Source: Oscillospiraceae bacterium (GTDB lineage: Bacteria; Bacillota; Clostridia; Oscillospirales; Oscillospiraceae). From it: 64,000 nt of DNA. The notes beneath the pieces were generated by a model that searched no databases, had not been told where the DNA came from, and was given only the letters and a program-made list of their open reading frames with translations. The number at the start of each line of letters is the position of its first letter. Within the stretch, counting starts at the first letter, position 1. The stretch is taken from positions 1,178,001 to 1,242,000 of the forward strand of contig AP025582.1 of NCBI GenBank assembly GCA_022846075.1. The letters are read 5' to 3'. Positions 1-9,221 of this stretch are shown piece after piece. The translations under genes and the position numbers were made by a program.

Positions 1-5
1 ACGCC

Positions 6-980
6 ATGGTGAGGCGCTGGGTATGCTATGCCCTGGCGTTGGCCGGGGCGCTGGCCTTTCGGGTGGTCTATACCGGGTGGCTGGCCGGCTTTTTGCTGGC
101 CTTTCTCCTGTGCCTGCCCCCGGTGGGGGTGCTGGTGAGCCTGCCCGCCGTGCTGTCCTGCCGCCTGGGCCTGGGCCCATTCCCGGCGGCGGTCCGGCGG
201 GAGGAGGCGGGGCACTGGCAGGTCTCCGGCCGGAGCGCGCTGGGGCTGCCTCTGGGCCGGGTGCGGGTGACGGTGGAGACCGTCAATCAAATGACGGGGC
301 AGAGGATGGCCGCCAAGGCGGTCTTTGCTCTGCCCGGCGGTGGGGGAGGGGCAAAGGTCCCCGTCCCCGCGGATCACTGCGGCTGTCTGGAGGGACATAT
401 TTTATCGGCCTGGGCGGCGGACTGTCTGGGGCTGTTTTACCTGCCGGTGCGGAGGGGGGCCGGGGCCCTCCTCACGGTGCTGCCCCGGGAGGAGGGGGAG
501 GAGCTTCCGCCCCTTCCCGAGGAGGAGGCCCCCGGGATGCGCCCCCGCCCCGGGGGAGGGCCGGGGGAGGACTATGACCCGCGCCCCTACCGGCCGGGGG
601 ACCCGCTGAACACGATCCATTGGAAGCTCTCGGCCAAGCGGGACGAGCTGGTGACCCGGGAGACCCTGGAGGACGTGAAGGCCCTGCCTCTGATCACCCT
701 GGACCACTTCGGCCCGCCGGAGGCGATGGACCGGGCGCTGGACCGGCTGGCGGGTCTGGGCCGCGGCCTGCTGGGGGAGGGCAGAGCCTTCACCGTGGCC
801 TGGGCGGACCCGGCCACCGGGGCGGTCAGGAGCTTTCCCGTCTCCGGGGCGGGGGAGTGGTCGGCCTGCCTGGGCGCGGCCCTGTCCCAGCCCGCGCCTT
901 TGACGGGGCGGTCCATCCTGGACGCCCCCGGAATGAAACGGGCCCTCCACCTGTCCGGGGCAGAGGAGGGGCGGCCATGA
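6..980 (+). CDS. DUF58 domain-containing membrane protein
   Basis: This 324-residue protein begins with two hydrophobic segments (about residues 5-20 and 25-48) and then a soluble region. Around residues 190-222 it carries the DUF58 hallmark: an acidic ExYDPRPYRPGDP stretch followed by IHWK and later a TRE motif. DUF58 proteins usually accompany a MoxR AAA ATPase and a transglutaminase-like protein. Here the transglutaminase gene follows with an ATGA overlap, so the two are translationally coupled; a MoxR gene would lie before base 1 if the usual order holds. The start codon is 6 bases from the window edge, so its ribosome site cannot be judged and the true start could be upstream. The biochemical role of the family is not settled. 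Confidence 0.85.
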   Translation: MVRRWVCYALALAGALAFRVVYTGWLAGFLLAFLLCLPPVGVLVSLPAVLSCRLGLGPFPAAVRREEAGHWQVSGRSALGLPLGRVRVTVETVNQMTGQRMAAKAVFALPGGGGGAKVPVPADHCGCLEGHILSAWAADCLGLFYLPVRRGAGALLTVLPREEGEELPPLPEEEAPGMRPRPGGGPGEDYDPRPYRPGDPLNTIHWKLSAKRDELVTRETLEDVKALPLITLDHFGPPEAMDRALDRLAGLGRGLLGEGRAFTVAWADPATGAVRSFPVSGAGEWSACLGAALSQPAPLTGRSILDAPGMKRALHLSGAEEGRP

Positions 981-3304
981 GGCGGCGGGAGAAGAGAAAG
1001 CCCTACCCCAGAGGACCGCTGCTGCTTTTGGGGGACGGGGCGCTGCTGTTCCTGGCTCTGGCCGGGACCGGATTTTCAGCCGCCACCGCCTACGGAGTGG
1101 AGGTGGACGGCGTTCTGCTCCTGGCCGGCTGTGGGGCGCTGGCTCTGCTGTCCCTGGTCCTGTGGTCCCTGCCCCGGTACAAGCTGCCCCTGTTCCTGGC
1201 CCTGGCCGGGGGCTGGGCTGTGGCTGTCTGGCGGCTGTGGGAGCCGCTGATATGGGGGGAGGCGTGGATTCGGTGCGCGGTGGTGAACACCATCGCCGCC
1301 AAGGTGCCCGGGGTGGGGACTATCGTCCCGCTGGCGAAGTATACCCAGAGTCAGTGGAGCAGGATGTCCGCGCTGTGGATGCTGGCGGCGGGGGCGGTGC
1401 TGGCGGTCTGGCTGGGCTGGCTCATCTGCCGGGACCGGCGGGCCTGGCCGGTGGCTGCCACCACGCTGCTGCCCCTGGCCCCCGCCCTTTGCGTCACCGA
1501 GGCCCCGGCGGCGCTGCCCATGGCCTGCCTGATCGTGGTGTGGGGGACCCTGGCCCTCACCTCCCTGTCCATGAGGAGCGATCCGCCGGGGGCCGCCAGG
1601 ATGACCCCCTACGCATTGGGGGCCAGCGCCCTGGTCCTGGCCGTGCTGATGCAGGTCATGCCCACCGAGGGATATACCCAGACCGGCTGGGCGGCCCAGG
1701 TCCGTTCCGACCTGATCTCCGGGGTGAACCGGCTGGACCTGTCGGCCCTGACTGGGCCCTGGCGGGGATGGCGGGGCTCCGGCTCCACCGAATACGTCAA
1801 CCTCACCGGCGGCGGGGCCTCCCGCACCGGACGCACTGCCCTCAGGGTCCACACCGACGTGCCGGGGAAACACTATCTGCGGGGCTATTCCGCCGACGTG
1901 TATACCGGCACCCGGTGGGAGCCGCTGGACCGGGCGGCCCAGCGGGAGCTGGAGGGGGCGGGGGTGGAACCCCTGCTGATGCTGGGACAGGTGTCGAGGC
2001 GGCCGATAGGGGCCAATATGGAGGGCGAGACCCTCTATGAGTCCACGGGCACCATGACGGTGGAGAACGTGTCCGCCCCCGGCGGGTGCGTCTACTACCC
2101 CTATGCCCTGTGGGAACTGCCCAAAGGGGCCTCCTTCGGTGGGGATTCCCATTTGGAGCGGGGCTGGCGGTCCTGGGAGCATGAGGTCACCTTCGCGCCC
2201 GACTGGGAGCACATCTACGGCGCCGTGCTGTCCGGGCAGGAGGAAGCGGAGGAGCTGGCCTACCGGGAATTCGTCTACGCCCATGAGCTGGAGGTGCCGG
2301 AAGGGCTGCGGGAGACGCTGGAGGAGTGGCTGGAGAAGTACGGAACCCAATTCGGAGTGGATGGGCTTCTGCGCCCGTGGGATCGACTGTTGTTGAGCAG
2401 TACCTACCAGGCCGTCAAGGAGAGAACCTATTCCCAAGAGGAGGGATTACAGCCCTTACAGGCGATTCTGACGAGCCAGGTCATTTCCTTCCTCTTGTCC
2501 GCAACCGCCGTCTACGACCAGGACACCCCCGCCCCGCCGGTGGGGGAGGACTACGTGGAGTGGTTTTTGAACGAGGGGCGGGGCTACTGCATGCATTTTG
2601 CCACGGCGGGGGCCTTGCTGCTGCGGACAATGGGCATCCCCGCCCGGTACGTCAGCGGCTACGTGGTAGACGTGCCCCGGACGGGCTACGCCGTGGTGCC
2701 CGATTCCGCCGCCCACGCCTGGGTGGAGGTCTATCTGGACGGCTATGGCTGGTACCCACTGGACTTTACCCCCGGCTTCGAGGGGGAAGGCGTGGGGGAG
2801 AACGAGCCGGACGACTTCGACCCGGCGGCGTCGGCCGCGCCCGAAGCGACGCTCACGCCCAGACCCACGGAGAGCGTCCGGGAGACGCCGGGGCCGGAGG
2901 CCCCGGTGCCAACGCCCAGCCAGGATCCCCAAAAGGGGCCGGGCGTTGGCCCGGGGGGCGGAAAGAGCCTTTCCGTGTGGTTTTTGCCGCCGGTTGTGGT
3001 TCTGTTGGCCGCCCTGGGCAGGGCATGGACCCTGGACCGGCGGAAGCGGCGGCTGCGGGCCGCCGACACCAACCGGGCGGTCCTGGCGGCCTACGTGCTG
3101 TCCCGCAGGCTGATACCCTGGGGCGGAAGAGAGGACCCCGCCCTGGAGGAGCTGGCGGGGAAGGCCAGGTTCAGCCAGCACATCCTGACTGGGGAAGAGC
3201 GGGACCGGGCCCTGGAGCGGCTGGCGGCGGAACGCCGCCGGGTCCGCGAGGCCCTGCCCGGATGGAAAAAACCGCTGTTCTGGCTCTTTTGGGGCAGCGA
3301 ATAG
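977..3304 (+). CDS. Transglutaminase-like membrane protein
   Basis: The ATG at 977 overlaps the stop of the preceding DUF58 gene (ATGA), giving 775 residues. The first 250 residues hold several hydrophobic helices; a large outer region follows. The papain-like transglutaminase core is intact: Cys538 in GRGYCMHF, His580 in HAWVE and Asp596 in YPLDFTPG form the expected Cys-His-Asp triad. A Pro/Thr/Glu-rich linker (about 610-650) leads to a last membrane helix and a charged cytoplasmic tail with a DUF4129-like look. The family is probably a membrane-bound protease or crosslinking enzyme working with the DUF58 partner at the cell envelope; its substrate is unknown. A strong hairpin terminator follows at once. 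Confidence 0.88.
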   Translation: MRRREKRKPYPRGPLLLLGDGALLFLALAGTGFSAATAYGVEVDGVLLLAGCGALALLSLVLWSLPRYKLPLFLALAGGWAVAVWRLWEPLIWGEAWIRCAVVNTIAAKVPGVGTIVPLAKYTQSQWSRMSALWMLAAGAVLAVWLGWLICRDRRAWPVAATTLLPLAPALCVTEAPAALPMACLIVVWGTLALTSLSMRSDPPGAARMTPYALGASALVLAVLMQVMPTEGYTQTGWAAQVRSDLISGVNRLDLSALTGPWRGWRGSGSTEYVNLTGGGASRTGRTALRVHTDVPGKHYLRGYSADVYTGTRWEPLDRAAQRELEGAGVEPLLMLGQVSRRPIGANMEGETLYESTGTMTVENVSAPGGCVYYPYALWELPKGASFGGDSHLERGWRSWEHEVTFAPDWEHIYGAVLSGQEEAEELAYREFVYAHELEVPEGLRETLEEWLEKYGTQFGVDGLLRPWDRLLLSSTYQAVKERTYSQEEGLQPLQAILTSQVISFLLSATAVYDQDTPAPPVGEDYVEWFLNEGRGYCMHFATAGALLLRTMGIPARYVSGYVVDVPRTGYAVVPDSAAHAWVEVYLDGYGWYPLDFTPGFEGEGVGENEPDDFDPAASAAPEATLTPRPTESVRETPGPEAPVPTPSQDPQKGPGVGPGGGKSLSVWFLPPVVVLLAALGRAWTLDRRKRRLRAADTNRAVLAAYVLSRRLIPWGGREDPALEELAGKARFSQHILTGEERDRALERLAAERRRVREALPGWKKPLFWLFWGSE

Positions 3305-3307
3305 AAA

Positions 3308-3345
3308 AGAAGGCCCCGGCATCCAAGAGGATGCCGGGGCCTTCT
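3308..3345. terminator. Bidirectional intrinsic terminator
   Basis: A 16-bp perfect inverted repeat (3308-3323 with 3330-3345, six-base loop) is GC-rich in the middle with A/T-rich outer edges, giving T-rich tails on both strands. It sits between the convergent transglutaminase and GGDEF genes and can end both transcripts. Confidence 0.85.
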
Positions 3346-3357
3346 TTTGCGGAAAGG

Positions 3358-5265
3358 TCATGCCTGATAGATGGTAAAGCCGTTTTTGCCCCGGGCCTTG
3401 GTCTGGTAGAGGGCGGCGTCGGCGTTTTCATAGAGGGACAGCCGGCCGGGCTGTCCCTGGCCGGAGAGGGCGACGCCGATGCTGGCAGTCGCGTGCCAGA
3501 CCTTATCCCCCGCGCCATGGACCTGATCCAGGGCGTCGGCCAGTTCCCGGGCTTTTTCCTCCGCCCAGCGCCGGTCGGGGACGGGGACCATGGCCACGAA
3601 CTCGTCCCCGCCCACCCGGCCCAAGACGGCGGACGGGGGGAAGTGGGCGCGGATGGCATCGGTGAAGGCCAGGATGACGGAGTCGCCGAAGGCGTGGCCG
3701 TGGAGGTCGTTGGCCTGCTTAAAGTTGTCGATGTCGAAGAGGAAAAAGGCGTAGCGCTGGTGGGCGGGGGCCTCCTCCAAGCACAGATCAATGGCCCGCC
3801 GGGTGGCCATCTTGGTGAGGAAGCCGGTCATCTCGTCGGTCTGGGCCAGCTGGCGCATCCGCTCCTCCCGCCGCTTCTCGGCGTCGATGTTCTGCCGGTA
3901 GGTCAGCATATGCAGGGAGTGGTCCCCCTCCAGGAGCACCATGCGGGCGGTGATGCGCATCCAGTAATAGTTCTCCCCGTCGTCGGTCATCATGAACTCG
4001 TAGCGCAGGGAGTCGATGCCGGCGTCAAAGGCCTGCTGGACGTTTTTGGGGGAAAAGGTGTCGATGTACCCCTGGCGGAACCCCTCCTTGATCTGCTTTT
4101 CCGCCACGATGCGCAGGGATTTTTCGTATGAAGTCCCCGGCGGTGCGCCCAGGCTTTCAAAATACCGCTCGGTGGCCCGGTTGGCCGGGCAGTCGTGGGT
4201 GATGTCCAGCTCATAGATATTGTCGAAAAGCTGCTCCGTGGCCTGCTCGAACATGGAGTGCCGCTCCTGCTCGCTGGCCTGGGTGAGGGCGATGATCTGC
4301 CGGTTGAAGCTGCGGATGACCCGGGTGATGACCAGGAGGATGGTGACGATGATGGCGGCGATGATGGCCAGAGTCAGGATGAACTGCCCGGCCAGCTGGC
4401 GGAGCAGGGCGCTGGTGTCCTGTTCCACCACCAGATACCAGTCCAGCTCGGGGAGGTACCGGGCCACCACATAGTCCGCCCTTTTCACCCAGAAACTCCG
4501 CGAGACGTCCGCCTCCCGCCAGCCGGAGAGCTGTTCCTGGATCTCCTTCCCATAGTGGTCCAGAAGGAAGAGGCTGACCGGCTGGTAGCCGGTGTGGTCG
4601 GTGGAGATCTGGATGGTGCCGCCGCCGTCGATCAGATAGGCGTTCACGCCGAACTGGTCCTGGTAGGTCTGGAGCATCCGCTGAAGGGAGGTGACCCGCA
4701 GGCCCACTCCCACGGCCCCCAGCATGGCGCCGCCGGGGCCCTTGATCTTGGCGTTCACAAAGACCGTAATGTCGTTGTCGGCGGCCGCCTCGTCATTATC
4801 CACCACCACCCGGTAGTCCTCGGGGAAGGAACCCAGCGTGTAATACCAGGTGTTTTCCGGCTCGTCCGGCGTCAGGACCCGGTCCAGCCCGTCGAAGTTA
4901 TAGTAGCGCTTGCTGGCCTCGGAGACCAGAAAGACAGAGTCGTAGCCGTATTTGTCCCGGTAGGCGCCCAGATATTCCCGGATGCGGGCCAGATAGGCGG
5001 GATCCTCCAGAGAGGCGTCCTCCTCCTGGAGAAGAGATTTGAGAAGGCTGTCGTTGGCCATGGTCAAAGAGACGTTCACCGGCCGGGAAAAGGTGATGGT
5101 GAGCTGGTGGTAGACCCCCTCGGAGGAAAGGGTGGACACCTGCTCGATGCCGCGCAGGGAGGCGGCGTAGTTGGCCCTGTAACTGAGCAGGGCGGTCAGG
5201 ACAAAACCGACGACGAGGATCAGGCTCACCAGGGCGTTGGTCCGGGACAGAATATTCCGCTTCAT
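3358..5265 (-). CDS. Membrane diguanylate cyclase with extracellular sensor (GGDEF)
   Basis: This 635-residue protein has a first membrane helix (about 9-30), an extracellular region of about 260 residues that looks like a Cache-type sensor, a second helix (about 290-315), a PAS-like region and a C-terminal GGDEF domain. The catalytic motif GGDEF is intact at about 552-556, so it should make cyclic-di-GMP from GTP. The start is set at 5265 because GGGGAGGCG lies about 8 bases upstream and the product then opens with a normal signal anchor; an open frame extends 51 codons further but with no membrane or coding character. It is monocistronic, with its own promoter upstream and the shared terminator downstream. 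Confidence 0.88.
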   Translation of the reverse strand: MKRNILSRTNALVSLILVVGFVLTALLSYRANYAASLRGIEQVSTLSSEGVYHQLTITFSRPVNVSLTMANDSLLKSLLQEEDASLEDPAYLARIREYLGAYRDKYGYDSVFLVSEASKRYYNFDGLDRVLTPDEPENTWYYTLGSFPEDYRVVVDNDEAAADNDITVFVNAKIKGPGGAMLGAVGVGLRVTSLQRMLQTYQDQFGVNAYLIDGGGTIQISTDHTGYQPVSLFLLDHYGKEIQEQLSGWREADVSRSFWVKRADYVVARYLPELDWYLVVEQDTSALLRQLAGQFILTLAIIAAIIVTILLVITRVIRSFNRQIIALTQASEQERHSMFEQATEQLFDNIYELDITHDCPANRATERYFESLGAPPGTSYEKSLRIVAEKQIKEGFRQGYIDTFSPKNVQQAFDAGIDSLRYEFMMTDDGENYYWMRITARMVLLEGDHSLHMLTYRQNIDAEKRREERMRQLAQTDEMTGFLTKMATRRAIDLCLEEAPAHQRYAFFLFDIDNFKQANDLHGHAFGDSVILAFTDAIRAHFPPSAVLGRVGGDEFVAMVPVPDRRWAEEKARELADALDQVHGAGDKVWHATASIGVALSGQGQPGRLSLYENADAALYQTKARGKNGFTIYQA

Positions 5266-5311
5266 GTGAGCGCCTCCCCGTTGCCGTGCCGCATCGCTGA
5301 AATTTTGACTC

Positions 5312-5340
5312 ATTATAGCATAGGGCGGGGGGAGAAGCAA
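5312..5340 (-). promoter_or_regulatory. Sigma-A-type promoter for the GGDEF gene
   Basis: Read on the minus strand, TTGCTT (5335-5340) and a consensus TATAAT (5312-5317) are separated by 17 bases, about 45 bases upstream of the GGDEF start. This promoter and the plus-strand one at 5376-5404 account for the 303-base gap 5266-5568. Confidence 0.6.
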
Positions 5341-5375
5341 GCAAGGGCAGGGAGGAAAAAGCGGCCTGGATTTAT

Positions 5376-5404
5376 TTGAAATGACGAAAACAGGTGGGGA
5401 TAAT
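5376..5404 (+). promoter_or_regulatory. Candidate promoter for the first solute-binding protein gene
   Basis: TTGAAA (5376-5381) and GATAAT (5399-5404) are spaced by exactly 17 bases, each one mismatch from consensus. It would give a 5' untranslated region of about 160 bases that is AT-rich compared with its surroundings. I see no recognised riboswitch in that leader. Confidence 0.5.
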
Positions 5405-5568
5405 TTGGAAGATGTCATGCAGATTGCTTAAAAACACAAAGAATTGCAGATTTGTCCAGTGGATTTTTAAACTTTGCGTTTGTAAAATGTAAATAGAAAT
5501 GGCGGAGTGCTCTGCCCTGCCATTGGTCAAAACAACGACATAGGAATCAGAAGGAGGAAACGTACATC

Positions 5569-6963
5569 ATGAAGAAACGCGTATTGTCTCTTGCACTGGC
5601 CATGTCCATGACCGTCGGCCTGCTGGCCGGCTGCTCCAGCAAGCCCACTGAGGAGAGCAAGGCCCCCGAGAACTCTCCGGAGGTCCTGCTTCCCGAATCC
5701 GAGGCCCCCGCCGCCAACCTGACCGCTACCCAGAAGATCATCGCCGAGGCCGAGGGGATGACCATGGAGGAGCTGGCGAAAAAGGCCATCGAGGAGTCCA
5801 ACGGCAAGATGTTCTACGGCGTGGGCAACTCCAGCCGCGGCAAGAGCGCCCTGCCCCTGTTCATCGAGTACCTCCAGACCATCGACCCCGGCTACAACAT
5901 GGAATTCGAGTGGCAGCAGCCCAAGAACAATAAGATCTTCGACCAGCTCACCGCCGACTCTTTGAAGGACACCGGCACCTTCGCCATGACCCTCATCCAG
6001 GACGGCAACCAGATCGAGTCCAAGATGGTCCAGCCCGGCATCCTGGATACCTTCATCCCCAAGGAGTGGGCCGAGGCCAACGGCACCACCGCCGACAGCT
6101 ATACCGGCTTCCTGGCCCTCCAAACCCTGAACAAAGTGTTCATGTACAACAACACCGGCTCCAAGACCTATGATAACTGCTGGGACTTCGTGGCCGAGGG
6201 GGAGCACGGGCTGTACATGGATATCGACTCCGAGATCGTGGGCAAAAACTTCCTCTACATGCTCACCGAGGATACCTATGCCGGCTGGCTGAAGGAAGCC
6301 TACGACAAGCTCTCCGACAGTGAGAAGGCCTATTTTGAGCCCACCATCAAGGAGATGGAGTCCGAGGCAGCCGACCTGGGGCTGGGCGCCGACGGCGCTT
6401 ACGCCCTGGCCTGGATCAAGCTGTGGGTGGAGTCCTACAACGCCCAGACCGACGACGGCCCCATCTGCAACACCCTGGTGGATAAATCCGCCACCGACCA
6501 GTTCGGCCTGCTGGTGTACTCCAAGCTGCGCAGCGTGGAGGAGTCCAACTCCGTGTCCGTCAACAACATCAACGTGGCCGCTTACCAGGACGGCTTTGAG
6601 GGCATCGGCGGCTACGGCTACTGCCACTACCTCTTCGTCACCGACAACAGCCCCCTGCCCTGGACCGCCTGCGCCTTCATCGCCTATATGACCTGCACCG
6701 CCGACGGCTTCTCCGCCTGGGGCAAGGACATGGGCGGTTATTCCTCCAACCCCGTGGTGGCCGCGGATACCGAGGCGGAGTATCACCACTCCGAGGGCGG
6801 CTATGTTGACGGCGTGAACCAGTTCGACGCCAAGAACGACCGGGGCTACGACTGGTGGACCACCAACGGCAAGCTGGTCCTGGAGGATCCCGAGTACTGC
6901 GCCGACGTGGCCTTCACCGTGGGCAGCTGGGTGGAGATGCTGACCAAGTACAGCGCCGGCTGA
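5569..6963 (+). CDS. ABC transporter substrate-binding lipoprotein, copy 1
   Basis: The 464-residue product starts with a lipoprotein signal (lipobox LLAGC, Cys about 22) followed by a Ser/Glu/Pro linker, so it should be anchored outside the membrane. It is a near duplicate of the product of 7729-9126; long stretches are identical, for example the segment beginning FDQLTADSLK and the C-terminus MLTKYSAG. The partner permease and ATPase are of the Fbp/Afu type, so the family is a ferric/hexose-phosphate-class binding protein, although at 464 residues it is longer than the usual 340 or so. I infer a phosphorylated sugar as ligand from the adjoining HAD phosphatase genes and Hpt-like regulators. 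A strong ribosome site (AGGAGG) lies upstream. Confidence 0.82.
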   Translation: MKKRVLSLALAMSMTVGLLAGCSSKPTEESKAPENSPEVLLPESEAPAANLTATQKIIAEAEGMTMEELAKKAIEESNGKMFYGVGNSSRGKSALPLFIEYLQTIDPGYNMEFEWQQPKNNKIFDQLTADSLKDTGTFAMTLIQDGNQIESKMVQPGILDTFIPKEWAEANGTTADSYTGFLALQTLNKVFMYNNTGSKTYDNCWDFVAEGEHGLYMDIDSEIVGKNFLYMLTEDTYAGWLKEAYDKLSDSEKAYFEPTIKEMESEAADLGLGADGAYALAWIKLWVESYNAQTDDGPICNTLVDKSATDQFGLLVYSKLRSVEESNSVSVNNINVAAYQDGFEGIGGYGYCHYLFVTDNSPLPWTACAFIAYMTCTADGFSAWGKDMGGYSSNPVVAADTEAEYHHSEGGYVDGVNQFDAKNDRGYDWWTTNGKLVLEDPEYCADVAFTVGSWVEMLTKYSAG

Positions 6964-6973
6964 TAAAAAAGGA

Positions 6974-7006
6974 CGGTCCCCCGGGGCGGATGGCTCCGGG
7001 GGACCG
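6974..7006 (+). other. GC-rich intergenic hairpin
   Basis: An 11-bp perfect stem (6974-6984 with 6996-7006) directly follows the first binding-protein gene. No T-run follows, so it looks more like an mRNA-stabilising or partial stop element than a full terminator. Such hairpins are common downstream of highly expressed binding-protein genes. Confidence 0.5.
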
Positions 7007-7026
7007 CTTGGAAGGAAATAGCGCGT

Positions 7027-7638
7027 ATGATCAAAAACGTGATTTTCGATGTGGGCGGCGTTCTGATGGACTTCGACACCCATGCCCTGACCTGGGATCT
7101 GACCGGAAATGAGCCCGACGCCGACATCCTCCACCAGGAGATCTTTGACCACCCGGACTGGATCGCCACCGACCGGGGCATCCCGGAGACGGCGGTGCTG
7201 GAGTCCATCAGGGGACACCTGCCCCCCCATCTCCACGCCGCGGCGGGGGAGGCTCTGGCCCGATGGGACGAGTGGCTGACCCCCATCGCGGAGATCAACG
7301 ACCTGGCCCGGGAGGTAGATGGGCTGGGCTGCCGGGTGTACATCCTGTCCAACACCTCGGAGGGGTTCTACCGCTTCTGTGAGCGGATCCCCGCCTGGCC
7401 GCTGGTGAAGGGGTGCATCCTCTCCTTTGAGGAGAAGCTCCTCAAGCCGGACCCGGAGATCTTCCGCAGGCTCCTGACCCGGTTCGGCCTGGCGCCCGGG
7501 GAGTGCTTCTTTGTGGACGACTCCCACCTGAATATCGAGGCGGCCCGGTGGTGCGGGCTCAAGGGCGAGCTCTATCTGCACGACGCGGCCCGTGTCCGGG
7601 CAGGCCTTCGGGCCGAGGGAGTGCCCGTCGCCCCCTGA
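7027..7638 (+). CDS. HAD-family phosphatase, YihX-like
   Basis: This 203-residue HAD hydrolase opens with FDVGGVL, the DxGxx form of motif I seen in the YihX-like (sugar-1-phosphate phosphatase) subfamily. Motif II is ILSNTS, the motif III lysine lies in KLLKPDPEIF, and motif IV is FVDDS. All four HAD motifs are therefore present. It sits between the two duplicated solute-binding genes. In YihX the substrate is alpha-glucose-1-phosphate; here a sugar phosphate substrate is inferred from context only. The start follows a GGAAGGAAA ribosome site. Confidence 0.82.
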   Translation: MIKNVIFDVGGVLMDFDTHALTWDLTGNEPDADILHQEIFDHPDWIATDRGIPETAVLESIRGHLPPHLHAAAGEALARWDEWLTPIAEINDLAREVDGLGCRVYILSNTSEGFYRFCERIPAWPLVKGCILSFEEKLLKPDPEIFRRLLTRFGLAPGECFFVDDSHLNIEAARWCGLKGELYLHDAARVRAGLRAEGVPVAP

Positions 7639-7655
7639 AACAGGGAACGGAACAT

Positions 7656-7695
7656 GGGCTGGGAACCGGGAAAATATGGTTTCCAGCCCTTTTTT
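7656..7695 (+). terminator. Intrinsic terminator after the first HAD gene
   Basis: A 12-bp stem with one G-U pair (7656-7667 with 7678-7689) is followed by six T. Only 33 bases separate its end from the next start codon, too few for a complete promoter plus ribosome site. Transcription of the next gene may therefore depend on readthrough or on a promoter inside or before this hairpin. Confidence 0.75.
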
Positions 7696-7728
7696 AAGAC
7701 ATGACGACAGAGAAAAAGGAGAGACATC

Positions 7729-9126
7729 ATGAAAAAAAGAATCCTGTCCGGCGCGTTGGCGCTTAGCCTGTGTCTGTCTATGACGGCCTGCTCCAGCGGC
7801 CCCGCCGCCGAGAGCAAGGCCCCCGAGAGCGAGGCTCCTGTGGACAGTCTGGCCCCCGCATCCACAGAGACTCCCGTCAATCTGACCGCCACCCAGAAGA
7901 TCATCGCCGAGGCCGAGACCATGACCCTGGAAGAGCTGGCGAAAAAGGCCATCGAGGAGTCCAACGGCAAGACCTTCCACGCCGTGGGCAACTCCAGCCG
8001 GGGCCCCACGGCCATGACCAAGTTCACCGAGTATCTCCAGACCATCGATCCCAGCTATACCATGGAGCAGGATTGGCAGACCCCCAAGAACAACAAGATC
8101 TTCGATCAGCTCACCGCCGATTCCCTGAAGGAGACCGGCACCTTCGCCATGACCCTCATCCAGGACGGCAACCAGATCGAGTCCAAGATGGTCCAGACCG
8201 GGATCCTGGACACCTTCGTTCCCCTGGAGTGGGCCCAAGCCAATCACACCACCGCGGCCGAGCACACCGGCTATCTGCCCATGCAGAGCGGCAGCAAGGT
8301 GTTCATGTACAACAACACCGGCTCCAAGACCTACGACAACTGCTGGGATTACGTGGCCGAGGGGGAGCACGGGCTCTTCATGGACATCGACTCCGAGGTG
8401 GTGGGCAAGAATTTCCTCTACATGCTCACCCGGGACGACTACGCCGCCTGGCTGAAAGAGGCCTATGAGGCCCTGCCCGCCGACGAGCAGGCCTACTTCG
8501 AGCCCACCATCAAAGAGATGGAGACCGATGCCGCCGACTTGGGGCTGGGCGCCGACGGCCCCTACGCCCTGGCCTGGATCAAGCTGTGGGTGGAGTCCTA
8601 TAATGCCCAGACCGACGACGGCCCCATCTGCGCCACCCTGGTGGACAAATCCGCCACCGACCAGTTCGGCCTGCTGGTGTACTCCAAGCTGCGCAGCGTG
8701 GAGGAGTCCAGCTCCGTGTCCGTCAACAACATCGACGTGGCCGCCTATCAGGAGGGCTACGAGGGGATCGGCGGCTACGCCTACTCCCACTATCTCTTTG
8801 TCACCGACAACAGCCCCCTGCCCTGGACCGCCTGCGCCCTCATCGCCTTCATCACCGAGACCGTGGACGGCTACTCCGCCTGGGGCAAGGACATGGGCGG
8901 CTACTCCTCCAACCCCAAACTGGCCGCTGAGATCGAGGAAGTCTACCACCACTCCGAGGGCGGCTACGTGGACGGCGTGGACACCTACCCGGCCAAGAAC
9001 GACCGGGGCTTCGACTGGTGGAGCACCAACGGCAAGCTGGTGCTGGAGGACCCCCAGTACTGCAACAGCGTGGCCTTTACCGTGGGCAGCTGGATCGAGA
9101 TGCTGACCAAATACAGCGCCGGCTGA
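7729..9126 (+). CDS. ABC transporter substrate-binding lipoprotein, copy 2
   Basis: The 465-residue paralogue of the 5569-6963 product has its own lipobox (MTAC, Cys about 21). The mature parts align almost without gaps and appear about 80% identical by eye; most differences lie in the linker just after the signal and at scattered surface positions. AAAAGGAGAG gives a strong ribosome site. It directly precedes the permease and ATPase genes and is likely the dedicated receptor of that importer, with copy 1 as an alternative receptor of different affinity or specificity. The ligand is inferred (phosphorylated sugar), not shown. Confidence 0.82.
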   Translation: MKKRILSGALALSLCLSMTACSSGPAAESKAPESEAPVDSLAPASTETPVNLTATQKIIAEAETMTLEELAKKAIEESNGKTFHAVGNSSRGPTAMTKFTEYLQTIDPSYTMEQDWQTPKNNKIFDQLTADSLKETGTFAMTLIQDGNQIESKMVQTGILDTFVPLEWAQANHTTAAEHTGYLPMQSGSKVFMYNNTGSKTYDNCWDYVAEGEHGLFMDIDSEVVGKNFLYMLTRDDYAAWLKEAYEALPADEQAYFEPTIKEMETDAADLGLGADGPYALAWIKLWVESYNAQTDDGPICATLVDKSATDQFGLLVYSKLRSVEESSSVSVNNIDVAAYQEGYEGIGGYAYSHYLFVTDNSPLPWTACALIAFITETVDGYSAWGKDMGGYSSNPKLAAEIEEVYHHSEGGYVDGVDTYPAKNDRGFDWWSTNGKLVLEDPQYCNSVAFTVGSWIEMLTKYSAG

Positions 9127-9154
9127 TGACCGACCGCCGCAAGCTATCATGAGC

Positions 9155-9200
9155 AGAGGGGGGCCCGGAGGGTGTTCCGGCGCCTCCGAAGCCCCCCTCT
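9155..9200 (+). other. Large hairpin between receptor and permease genes
   Basis: A long imperfect inverted repeat pairs about 17 bases on each arm (9155-9171 with 9183-9200) with a small internal mismatch. It has no T-run. Its place between receptor and permease genes fits the common arrangement in which a hairpin protects the upstream receptor mRNA and lowers permease output. Confidence 0.55.
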
Positions 9201-9221
9201 CCACTCAGGAAGGAGCAAGTC

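Noticed and set aside
5527-9204. A 1225-codon open frame on the minus strand across both receptor genes
   Set aside because: It is a shadow of GC-rich coding sequence: low-complexity Gly/Val/His-rich product, no ribosome site, and two clear plus-strand genes with signal peptides occupy the region.
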